Of a stretch of 10,232 bases of DNA, positions 1-5,473 are shown piece after piece. A program made the position numbers and the translations under genes. The stretch comes from CAYLHS01 sp964383535 (GTDB lineage Bacteria > Actinomycetota > Acidimicrobiia > Spongiisociales > UBA4744). The stretch covers positions 1 to 10,232 of the forward strand of contig CAYLHS010000075.1 in assembly GCA_964383535.1 (NCBI GenBank), read 5' to 3'. The notes beneath the pieces are model-generated. The model did no database searches. It saw only the letters and a list, made by a program, of their open reading frames with translations, and was not told the DNA's origin. Position 1 is the stretch's first letter; each line of letters opens with the position of its first letter.

Positions 1-331
1 GATTCTGTCCCGGGTCACCCCGGGGACGGCCATCTCTCTGGGACCGACGTTGCCGCCGGCCTCGCGCGGCCTACCTGGGACGTAGTGGGCGGGTCACCCA
101 TTTCCCTGCTTGGCCTTGCTCCGGGTGGGGTTTGTCGAGCCGTCCCGGTCACCCGGGACGCTGGTGGTCTCTTACACCACCGTTGCACCCTTGCCTGTGC
201 CCGAAGGCCATCGGCGGTCTGTTCTCTGTGGCACTTTCCGTCGGATCGCTCCGCCTGGACGTTATCCAGCACCCTGCCCTGTGGAGTCCGGACTTTCCTC
301 AGGTCGAAACCCGCGGCCGTCCGGCGAACTC
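1..331 (-). ncRNA. rnpB: RNase P RNA, class A, 3' end truncated by window edge
   Basis: This is the catalytic RNA of ribonuclease P, which removes 5' leaders from pre-tRNAs. Read on the minus strand it has the near-universal 5' core GAGGAAAGTCCGGACTCC (about 283-300), then CAGGGTGCTGGATAACGTCC, GACGGAAAGTGCCACAGAGA and ACAGACCGCCGATGGCC, and further on CACCCGGAGCAAGGCCAAG, GGTAGGCCG and a terminal GGGACAGAATC. These are the conserved P3/P4, P10-P12 and P15 regions of bacterial type A RNase P RNA. The last roughly 20 nt, the 3' strand of the P4/P1 helices, lie beyond base 1. The 5' end at about 331 is inferred from a P1-like start (GAGTTCGCCGG) lying seven to nine bases after a possible -10 box. 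All open reading frames across this stretch are shadows. Confidence 0.95.
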
Positions 332-339
332 ACGATGGA

Positions 340-345
340 AGCGTA
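340..345 (-). promoter_or_regulatory. Possible -10 box of rnpB
   Basis: On the minus strand TACGCT (TANNNT type) lies seven to nine bases before the inferred RNase P RNA 5' end. I see no convincing -35 hexamer 16-18 bp further upstream, so this is a positional argument only. Confidence 0.35.
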
Positions 346-438
346 CCCCCATTCCGAGCGGTCCGTGGCCGGGCGGTGGCCGTTCGCCAAGTAGCTGACG
401 GCTGCCAGCCGTCTACGTCGGTGGGAACCGCCCCCTCC

Positions 439-487
439 CCGGCTTCGCCGGACCTCTCCCAACACTCGCTCCGCTCGCTGGGGGAGG
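439..487. repeat. Pair of GC-rich hairpins between two minus-strand genes (terminator or dispersed repeat)
   Basis: Two adjacent inverted repeats fill most of the gap between rnpB and the cyclotransferase-like gene. The first is CCGGC-TTC-GCCGG (439-451). The second pairs CCTCTCCCA (453-461) with TGGGGGAGG (479-487): nine pairs, one of them G-T, around a loop with the short direct repeat CGCTCCGCTCG. On the minus strand the second hairpin begins 8 bases after the TAG of the upstream gene, so it may end that transcript, but no T-run follows. The modular look, CTCCC arms around a CGCTC-rich loop, also suits a dispersed intergenic repeat. The rest of 332-494 shows no gene. Confidence 0.5.
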
Positions 488-494
488 AAACGCT

Positions 495-956
495 CTAGAA
501 CAACGGTGCCTCGACGTACTCCTCGAGGCCGGCAACCCATCCTGTCGGGAGCTTCCAGTGACGGCCTCCACGCACGACCATGCGCATGTAGTCGCGGCAG
601 GGAACGTATTCGCCGTTCGGTGCGCCGCCGTGCACGTGCGTGATCACCTGGTGGCGGTGGCCCTCACGGTCGACTGCCTTGAATGCATCGGTTCGGCGTC
701 GTCCCTCGGTCTCCTCCGCCTGATCGAGCAGCGATAGTGCGGAGTCGGGGATCTCGAAGACAGCGCCCCACACAGTGTTCCCTGGCTCCGGTCGAACCGA
801 TGGGAGGCCACCATCCCATGTTCCGTTCTCGTATGGGAATATCAGTCTGGTTTCCGGAAGATGCGCCACGAACCTGAACTTCGCCTCCGGAACGACGTCC
901 ACCATCCGCTCGGGCGAGAGGAGTGCGGTGTAGGCGAAATACAGCGTCGTGTGCAC
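495..956 (-). CDS. Gamma-glutamylcyclotransferase (GGCT/AIG2)-like protein
   Basis: A 153-residue protein of the GGCT-like fold, whose members release 5-oxoproline from gamma-glutamyl amines or act on related substrates. Visible family marks are the N-terminal glycine-loop strand YFAYTALLSPERM (6-18), where YFAYGSNL is usual; VWGAVFEIP (62-70); LLDQAEETEG (76-85), holding the acidic residue expected to be the catalytic Glu (E81, E82 or E84); and a C-terminal CRDYMRMVVRGG (120-131) like the family's Y-rich segment. I chose the GTG at 956 because AAGGAGA (minus strand, 961-967) sits 4 bases upstream; an upstream in-frame TTG at 983 lacks this. The G-S-N of the substrate loop is replaced by T-A-L, so activity on a standard gamma-glutamyl substrate is uncertain. 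The protein is probably cytosolic, as there is no signal peptide. It is divergent from the whiB-like gene across a 96-bp gap. Confidence 0.75.
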   Translation of the reverse strand: MHTTLYFAYTALLSPERMVDVVPEAKFRFVAHLPETRLIFPYENGTWDGGLPSVRPEPGNTVWGAVFEIPDSALSLLDQAEETEGRRRTDAFKAVDREGHRHQVITHVHGGAPNGEYVPCRDYMRMVVRGGRHWKLPTGWVAGLEEYVEAPLF

Positions 957-985
957 TTGGTCTCCTTGCCGGCCGCGGGACAACC

Positions 986-991
986 AGTGTA
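986..991 (-). promoter_or_regulatory. Possible -10 box of the cyclotransferase-like gene
   Basis: On the minus strand TACACT lies 29 bases before the GTG start at 956, which leaves room for a short leader containing the AAGGAGA ribosome site. There is no clear -35 at standard spacing. Confidence 0.35.
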
Positions 992-1052
992 GTGAATCGA
1001 ATGAGGGTCAGGCCACGCCGCCCATCGGAATGAGGCTTTGCGGGGAAGTGTT

Positions 1053-1304
1053 ATGCAGGGTGTGATCGAGTACATCATCGACGAAGAGCGCCTGTGGGAG
1101 GCCGAGGCCGCATGCAGGGGCATGGATTCGTCCATCTTCTTTCCGATCAACGAGGACGACGCACTCGAGGCGATCGCCGTGTGCCGTACCTGTCCAGTGA
1201 GAGACGAGTGCCTCTCCTGGGCCCTCGAGACCAGAGAGCGGTTCGGTGTGTGGGGCGGCACGACGGAGAAACAGCGTCGTTCCATGCTGCGCCGCACGGC
1301 GTGA
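1053..1304 (+). CDS. WhiB-family iron-sulfur transcriptional regulator
   Basis: A small (83 aa) WhiB-like protein. These proteins bind a [4Fe-4S] cluster, usually dock on the primary sigma factor, and control development, redox responses or antibiotic resistance in Actinomycetota. The four cluster cysteines are C21, C44, C47 and C53, in the family spacing C-X22-C-X2-C-X5-C. The signature turn GVWGG is at 65-69, followed by a basic tail (TEKQRRSMLRR) that contacts DNA. The lead-in AACRG and IFFP is also typical. The start chosen is ATG 1053, with GGGGA about 7 bases upstream; a TTG at 1038 in frame is less likely. It lies 57 bp before the acyl-CoA dehydrogenase gene on the same strand. Which Wbl subclass it belongs to cannot be settled by eye. 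Confidence 0.95.
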   Translation: MQGVIEYIIDEERLWEAEAACRGMDSSIFFPINEDDALEAIAVCRTCPVRDECLSWALETRERFGVWGGTTEKQRRSMLRRTA

Positions 1305-1361
1305 ATCGCGGTCGCAGATTCGCTGTAGCCTTTCTCCTTGAAGGTTCCCGAGGAGATGGCA

Positions 1362-2537
1362 ATGAGTAGTGGTCCTGACCCACGTGACTTCCTGGCAATC
1401 AACTCGCTCCTCTCTGACGAGGAGCGGCTGGTGCGAGACACGGTTCGCCAGTTCGTGAAAGACCGAGTATTGCCGGAGGTCGCCGGGTGGTTCGAGGACG
1501 GGACGTTCCCAAAGGAGCTGGCGAAGGAGATGGGCGCGCTCGGGATGTTCGGCATGCACCTCGACGGGTATGGCTGCGCCGGCATGTCGGCCGTCAACTA
1601 CGGGCTGGCCTGTCTGGAGCTGGAGGCTGGTGATTCCGGCGTACGCTCGTTCGTTTCGGTGCAGGGGTCGCTCGCCATGTTCGCCATCTGGAAGTACGGC
1701 AGTGAAGAACAGAAGCAGCGGTGGCTTCCCCCTATGGCGGCCGGAGAGACGATCGGGTGTTTCGGGCTGACCGAGCCGGACGCTGGAAGCGACCCTGCAG
1801 GGATGCGTACACGCGCCCGAAGAAACGGCACGGACTGGGTGCTCAACGGGACGAAGATGTGGATCACCAACGGCGGGATCGCCGATGTCGCGATCGTGTG
1901 GGCAACGACGGACGAGGGGGTGCTCGGGTTCATCGTGCCGACGGACACGCCCGGCTTCCGAGTCAACGATATCCACAAGAAGCTGTCCCTCCGGGCGTCT
2001 GTGACGTCCGAACTGGTCCTTACCGACGTTCGGCTCCCGGCCGACGCCGTTCTGCCAGGTGTGATCGGTCTGCGGGGGCCGCTCTCGTGTCTCACCGAGG
2101 CTCGGTTCGGGATCCTGTTCGGAGCCATGGGTGCCGCACGGGCATGCTACGAAGCGGCCCTCGGGTACTCGATGGAGAGGAAGCAATTCGGGACGCCGAT
2201 CGCGTCGTTCCAGCTGACCCAGCGCAAGCTGGTGGAGATGATGGTCGCGGTGAATCGCGGTACGTTGCTCGCACTGCACCTCGGGAGGCTGAAGGATGAG
2301 GGTCAGCTCACGCACGAGCAGGTGAGCCTCGGCAAGCTCGACAATGTTCGGAACGCGCTGGAGGTGGCGCGTGTCGCCCGGAGCGTGCTCGGAGCCAACG
2401 GCGTCACGCTCGAGTACCCGGTCATTCGCCACATGAACAACCTGGAGTCCGTCTCCACATATGAAGGCACCAACGAGATCCAAACCCTGATTCTCGGAAA
2501 CGCGATCACTGGCATCCCGTCGTTTCGTGCACCGTGA
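1362..2537 (+). CDS. gcdH: Acyl-CoA dehydrogenase, glutaryl-CoA dehydrogenase type
   Basis: A 391-residue FAD flavoenzyme that most resembles glutaryl-CoA dehydrogenase, which oxidises and decarboxylates glutaryl-CoA to crotonyl-CoA in lysine, tryptophan and aromatic degradation. Shared marks include GYGCAGMSAVNYGL, DSGVRSFVSVQGSL, GCFGLTEPDAGSDP, NGTKMWITN, RKQFGTPIASFQL and STYEGTNEIQ. The glutamate in the last motif (E368) is the catalytic base. R95 in DSGVRS matches the arginine (R94 in the human enzyme) that binds the glutaryl carboxylate, favouring this over simple fatty acyl-CoA dehydrogenases. The start at ATG 1362 is set by GAGGAG (1350-1355) six bases upstream; an ATG at 1356 abuts that site and a TTG at 1338 is unneeded. 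A TAGCCT at 1326-1331 could be its -10. The Fur-family gene overlaps the stop by 4 bp (GTGA). ETF and later pathway genes are not in the window. Confidence 0.9.
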   Translation: MSSGPDPRDFLAINSLLSDEERLVRDTVRQFVKDRVLPEVAGWFEDGTFPKELAKEMGALGMFGMHLDGYGCAGMSAVNYGLACLELEAGDSGVRSFVSVQGSLAMFAIWKYGSEEQKQRWLPPMAAGETIGCFGLTEPDAGSDPAGMRTRARRNGTDWVLNGTKMWITNGGIADVAIVWATTDEGVLGFIVPTDTPGFRVNDIHKKLSLRASVTSELVLTDVRLPADAVLPGVIGLRGPLSCLTEARFGILFGAMGAARACYEAALGYSMERKQFGTPIASFQLTQRKLVEMMVAVNRGTLLALHLGRLKDEGQLTHEQVSLGKLDNVRNALEVARVARSVLGANGVTLEYPVIRHMNNLESVSTYEGTNEIQTLILGNAITGIPSFRAP

Positions 2538-2971
2538 TCGACGTCGATACGCTCATTGCAGACCTTCGCTCCGAAGGACTTCGCATCACCGCAGCACGAC
2601 GTGCGATCTGCGAGGCGCTCGCCTCGAATGTCGGAGAGCACCTCGATGCGGCCGAGCTTCGGGATCGCGCCGAAGCCGCGGCGGGTGTCCGGATCGACCA
2701 ATCAACCGTGTACCGGACACTCGACGTGCTCGAGCGTCTCGACGTTCTCCATCACGTCCACCTCGGCCACGGACCTGCGATCGTCCACCTCACAGGCGGG
2801 CGTGATCACCAACACCTCGTCTGCGAGGAGTGCGGCAGAACCGTTGACATCCCCCTCGACCAGGTGTCGGCCGTGTTCGCTGAGCTTGCCACCGCTAACG
2901 GCTTCGCCGAAGTCCAGGGCGCACACTTCGCGCTCGTGGGTGTGTGCATGGCCTGCAAGCGCAAATCGTGA
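2534..2971 (+). CDS. Fur-family metal-responsive repressor (Nur/Zur/Fur class unresolved)
   Basis: A 145-residue ferric-uptake-regulator homologue. The N-terminal winged helix contains GLRITAARRAICEAL (15-29) and the recognition helix STVYRTLDVLERLDVL (57-72). The C-terminal dimerisation and metal domain has HHVHLG (73-78), DHQHLVCEECG (91-101) and a final CMAC. Two CxxC pairs (C97/C100 and C138/C141) form the usual structural zinc site. H36, H85, H92 and H94 line up, by hand alignment, with the regulatory-site positions H33, E81, H88 and H90 of E. coli Fur. An all-histidine set favours a metal other than ferrous iron, but does not separate zinc from nickel. The GTG start overlaps the dehydrogenase stop by 4 bp, with no separate ribosome site visible, so translation is probably coupled. 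The downstream nickel/cobalt transporter and a Nur-like operator in front of it make nickel the favoured ligand (inference). Confidence 0.9.
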   Translation: MIDVDTLIADLRSEGLRITAARRAICEALASNVGEHLDAAELRDRAEAAAGVRIDQSTVYRTLDVLERLDVLHHVHLGHGPAIVHLTGGRDHQHLVCEECGRTVDIPLDQVSAVFAELATANGFAEVQGAHFALVGVCMACKRKS

Positions 2972-2978
2972 TCTGCCA

Positions 2979-2984
2979 TACACT
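2979..2984 (+). promoter_or_regulatory. Possible -10 box for a leaderless lipoprotein mRNA
   Basis: TACACT ends six bases before the ATG at 2991, and there is no Shine-Dalgarno sequence before that ATG. A start site at or next to the ATG would give a leaderless mRNA, which is common in Actinomycetota. No good -35 is seen, and the box lies only 8 bases after the Fur stop. Confidence 0.35.
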
Positions 2985-2990
2985 GTCGAA

Positions 2991-3608
2991 ATGATGAAGT
3001 GGAGCGCCATCTTGCTCGCCGGCGCCGTACTGGTCGCTTCTTGCGGGACCGCGGCGACCACGACGACGAGGGTGACATCCGGCTCTGGGTCTGGGTCGAA
3101 CTCCACCACAACATCGATCGTGCCGGATTCCGGCTCGGGATCGGGGTCGACAGCCGCCACGACGACGACCGTCGGTACGACCACCAGTGCGGCCGGCAAA
3201 GCGGCCCCCGACTTCACGTTCACCCTCTCGGACGGGACCGACTACACGCTCAGCGACGGGGCCAAACCGGTCTATCTCGTCTTCTGGGCCGAATGGTGAC
3301 CGGTCTGTCAACGGGAGTTGCCCGTTGTCGACAAACTGGCAACCGAGTATCAGGACAAGGTTGACTTCATCGCGGTTGCCTACGCCTCGACCTTTGACAA
3401 GACCGCAGCCGGCGCGGCGCGTCTCATACCCTCCGGTGCAATCCGCTGGGGACTCGACGAGGACAATGCGGTTCGCGGCCTGTACGGGATCTCCGGCCAA
3501 CCATGGACCGTGTTGATCTCGTCGTCTGATCAGGAGGTCGCTCGCTGGCCAGGAGCCAAGAGCGAGGATGAGATCCGAGCAAGCATTGAGGCTTTGATCG
3601 GCGCCTAA
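2991..3608 (+). CDS. Thioredoxin-fold lipoprotein with in-frame TGA at the redox cysteine: candidate selenoprotein (UxxC)
   Basis: Read through one TGA this is a 205-residue exported thiol-redox protein. Residues 1-17 are a lipoprotein signal ending in the lipobox VASC (lipidated C18). Residues 19-70 are a Thr/Ser/Gly-rich linker of SGSGS and TTTT runs, and the rest is a thioredoxin/TlpA-like domain. It reads APDFTFTLSDG, then VYLVFWAEW, then TGA (codon 103), then PVCQRELPVVDKL, with C106 as second redox cysteine and P171 in GQPWTV as the family's cis-proline. The TGA falls exactly on the first cysteine of WCxxC (CcmG in this window has SWCFPC). A hairpin directly follows it. Both halves are in the same frame with no indel, and the second half keeps coding character to a TAA. 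Terminating at TGA would leave a 102-aa fragment without an active site. A nonsense mutation or a base error (TGC/TGT to TGA) is the alternative. ATG 2991 is chosen; ATG 2994 is equally possible. Confidence 0.75.
3300..3339 (+). promoter_or_regulatory. Candidate bacterial SECIS stem-loop directly after the in-frame TGA
   Basis: The first base after the TGA begins a lower stem, CCGGT (3300-3304) with ACTGG (3335-3339), five pairs including one G-U. An internal loop follows, then a perfect 7-bp upper stem, CAACGGG (3309-3315) with CCCGTTG (3321-3327), closing the 5-nt apical loop AGTTG (3316-3320). Sixteen bases separate the TGA from the apical loop, and G is the second loop base. Published bacterial SECIS models ask for an apical loop roughly 16-37 nt after UGA with a G in its first two positions; the E. 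coli fdhF loop also begins A-G. Unlike fdhF I see no clear bulged U in the upper stem. Confidence 0.6.
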
Positions 3609-3672
3609 GCCCGCTGCGCAGCCCGTGCTTCGTATCCTGCCCGGCAGCCTCGGTGCAGCACGAGATACAAGG

Positions 3673-3707
3673 TAGGGGATGGGCTCACGGAGCGAGCCCA
3701 TCCCCTA
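3673..3707. terminator. Perfect 14-bp inverted repeat between the lipoprotein gene and cbiM
   Basis: TAGGGGATGGGCTC (3673-3686) is exactly complementary to GAGCCCATCCCCTA (3694-3707) around the 7-base loop ACGGAGC. It lies 64 bp after the lipoprotein stop and would form a very stable RNA hairpin. No T-run follows on either strand, so an intrinsic terminator of the GC-rich, U-poor kind is likely but not certain. Its right arm runs into the cbiM -10 box, so as DNA it could also be a protein-binding site. The remaining 3609-3672 holds only weak complementarity and no gene. Confidence 0.55.
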
Positions 3708-3711
3708 TACT
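3706..3711 (+). promoter_or_regulatory. -10 box of the cbiMQO operon
   Basis: TATACT differs from TATAAT at one base and lies 35 bp before the cbiM start, placing transcription initiation near 3717-3719. The matching -35 (about 3683-3688, GCTCAC) is poor, as expected for a promoter that may need or escape a regulator. Confidence 0.55.
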
Positions 3712-3717
3712 CCCTAC

Positions 3718-3732
3718 TGCAAGTCGTATGCA
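3718..3732 (+). promoter_or_regulatory. Nur-box-like operator upstream of cbiM
   Basis: TGCAA-GTCGT-ATGCA is an imperfect palindrome that fits the Streptomyces nickel-regulator (Nur) box, recalled as tGcaa-N5-ttGca, with one difference. It begins at the predicted transcription start, 6 bp after the -10 box, where a bound repressor would block RNA polymerase. A Fur-family gene lies 0.75 kb upstream. Binding by that protein is inference. Confidence 0.5.
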
Positions 3733-3746
3733 ATAAGGAGAGTAGG

Positions 3747-4712
3747 GTGCACATTCCGGACGGCTTCATCAACGGGACGACGTCGTTGGGGGCGGGCATC
3801 GCGGCGGCCGGTGGCGTTGGTGCCGGGCTGAGGCAGGCGGGTCGCAAACTCGCCGACCGCCAGATTCCACTGGCCGGACTTGCGGCGGCGTTCATCTTCG
3901 CCGCCCAGATGATCAACTTCCCGGTCGCAGCAGGCACATCGGGCCATCTGATCGGCGGCGGGCTTGCCGCCGTGCTGCTTGGCCCATGGCTCGCGACCGT
4001 GGTGCTGACGGTTGTGGTCGGAGTCCAAGCGCTCATCTTCGCCGACGGCGGGGTCTCCGCGCTCGGTCTCAATGTCATCAACATGGCGATCATCGCGCCG
4101 TGGTCCGCATGGCTGATCTACAAGGGGCTTCGCTCGTTCTTGCCGAGAACCCACAAAGCCGTCGGGGTGGCCGCTGGGGTCGCAGCGGCATTCTCGGTCG
4201 AGATCGCAGCGCTCGGCTTCGTCGCGGAGTACGCGGTCGGTGGCACAGGAGGTGCACCTGTGTCGACGGTGCTCATCGCCATGGGTGGCGTACACGCGTT
4301 GATCGGCATCGGCGAGGGGCTCATCACGGGCGTCATCGTTGCCACGGTGCTCGCCGCGAGACCGGACATCGTCGCCGGCGCGAGCGATCTCCTGGACACG
4401 AGCGATGCGCAACCGCGCCGGATCGGGCGCTTCGTGCTGGTAGGGGTCGGAGCGGCGCTGCTCGTGGCCGCCTTCCTCAGTCCGTTCGCCAACTCCAATC
4501 CCGACGGTCTCGAGCGAGTCGCCGAGGACAGGGGTTTCATCGACACGGCACAGACCAGCCCGATCGATTCACAGTCGCCCTTCGCCGGCTACGGATTCGG
4601 CGGTGACGGAGCCATCGCAACTGCCGTCGCGGGCGTGCTCGGTGTCGCCGTCACATTCGGAATCGGGTATGGGATCGTTCGCGTCAGCAAGCGTGTGAAG
4701 ACTCCCCGTTGA
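3747..4712 (+). CDS. cbiM: ECF nickel/cobalt transporter substrate-binding membrane protein, CbiM with fused CbiN-like domain
   Basis: The S component of an energy-coupling-factor importer for Ni2+ or Co2+ (321 aa). The mature N-terminus begins MHIPDGF, the family hallmark: the free amino group of Met1, with His2 and backbone nitrogens, holds the metal. Other marks are INFPVAAGTSGHLIGGGLAA (56-75, with H67), IFADGGVSALGLNVINMAI (97-115) and several long hydrophobic helices. After a membrane span near 229-246 comes SNPDGLERVAEDRGF (250-264), the PDGLE signature of CbiN/NikN, and a last membrane span near 288-310. CbiM and CbiN are thus one chain. The start is GTG 3747, with AGGAG (3736-3740) six bases upstream. 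The gene overlaps cbiQ by 4 bp. Metal choice cannot be read directly; the Nur-like operator favours nickel, and no cobalamin synthesis genes are here. Confidence 0.93.
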   Translation: MHIPDGFINGTTSLGAGIAAAGGVGAGLRQAGRKLADRQIPLAGLAAAFIFAAQMINFPVAAGTSGHLIGGGLAAVLLGPWLATVVLTVVVGVQALIFADGGVSALGLNVINMAIIAPWSAWLIYKGLRSFLPRTHKAVGVAAGVAAAFSVEIAALGFVAEYAVGGTGGAPVSTVLIAMGGVHALIGIGEGLITGVIVATVLAARPDIVAGASDLLDTSDAQPRRIGRFVLVGVGAALLVAAFLSPFANSNPDGLERVAEDRGFIDTAQTSPIDSQSPFAGYGFGGDGAIATAVAGVLGVAVTFGIGYGIVRVSKRVKTPR

Positions 4713-5473
4713 GCGGATCCCACACCCACGCTCTCTATCGCCACGAGCGCAGCGTCCTCCACGACCTCCCCTCGCAGGTGAAGATCGTCGCGCTCTTGCT
4801 GTTCGTCTGCGCGGTCGTCGCCACCCCTCGCGAGGCGTTCTGGTCGTTTGGCGTCGACGGAGCACTTCTGATCGGGGCTGTGCTGTTGGCGCGCATACCC
4901 CTTGGTTTCCTCGTCCGCCGGCTGGTCGTCGAGATTCCATTCGTGCTCTTCGCTGTGCTGATGCCGTTCATAGGAACGGGGGAGAGGACTCTGGTGCTCG
5001 GCGTGTCGCTCTCGGTCGCGGGACTGTGGGGGGCATGGACGATCCTCGTCAAGGGGACGCTCGGACTCGGCGCTTCGGTGTTGATGGCGGCTACAACTGA
5101 GGTTCCCGACATTCTCGAGGGACTGGAGCGGCTTCGGCTCCCGACACTGATCACGGCGATCGCCGGATTCATGGTTCGCTACATCGATGTCATCTCTGGT
5201 GAGCTTCGTCGTATGCGGGTCGCGATGACCGCAAGAGGATACGACCCCTCTTGGATCGGGCAGGCGGGACCGATCGCGACCTCGGCGGGGTCGCTCTTCG
5301 TTCGCTCATACGAGCGGGGCGAGCGAATACATCGCGCGATGCTCTCCCGTGGCTACGCGGGTGCCATGCCCGTCTTCGAGCGAGTGAGGACGACAAGACG
5401 GGAATGGATCGTGGGCTTGGGGATTCCGTTGTGTGCCTGGCTCTCGGCGATCATCGCGTGGGTGATACGGTGA
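4709..5473 (+). CDS. cbiQ: ECF transporter transmembrane (T) component CbiQ
   Basis: A 254-residue membrane protein that couples the ATPase to CbiM. Hydrophobic spans lie near 25-65, 73-90, 98-130 and 234-253. The cytoplasmic coupling helices carry the two expected alanine/serine-arginine-glycine motifs, AMTARGYDP (172-180) and AMLSRGYAG (210-218), which sit in the grooves of the ATPase dimer. The start is a TTG at 4709 whose last two bases form part of the cbiM TGA (TTGA overlap). No good Shine-Dalgarno or alternative ATG/GTG lies near, and the first hydrophobic segment begins soon after, so translational coupling to cbiM is assumed. It overlaps cbiO by 4 bp. Confidence 0.93.
   Translation: MSGSHTHALYRHERSVLHDLPSQVKIVALLLFVCAVVATPREAFWSFGVDGALLIGAVLLARIPLGFLVRRLVVEIPFVLFAVLMPFIGTGERTLVLGVSLSVAGLWGAWTILVKGTLGLGASVLMAATTEVPDILEGLERLRLPTLITAIAGFMVRYIDVISGELRRMRVAMTARGYDPSWIGQAGPIATSAGSLFVRSYERGERIHRAMLSRGYAGAMPVFERVRTTRREWIVGLGIPLCAWLSAIIAWVIR

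Noticed and set aside
1..494. Several overlapping open frames on both strands
   Set aside because: They lie over the RNase P RNA gene or the hairpin region and have Arg/Pro/Ser-rich translations with no family features.
1008..2483. 491-codon open frame on the minus strand opposite the acyl-CoA dehydrogenase gene
   Set aside because: It is an antisense shadow of a strongly recognised gene in GC-rich DNA; its translation is rich in R, H and P with no family features.
3297..3299. TGA read as tryptophan or glycine through a variant genetic code
   Set aside because: TGA ends most other genes in the window (for example 2535-2537, 4710-4712, 6175-6177), TGG is used for Trp, and the position calls for cysteine.
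2991..3608. Frameshift pseudogene at the lipoprotein
   Set aside because: Both halves are in the same frame and the alignment through W-x-P-V-C needs no insertion or deletion, so only a substitution or recoding can explain the TGA. A point-mutation pseudogene remains possible and is stated as the alternative.
3609..3746. Cobalamin or NiCo riboswitch in front of cbiM
   Set aside because: The predicted transcript leader from the TATACT promoter is only about 30 nt, and I see no conserved riboswitch core.
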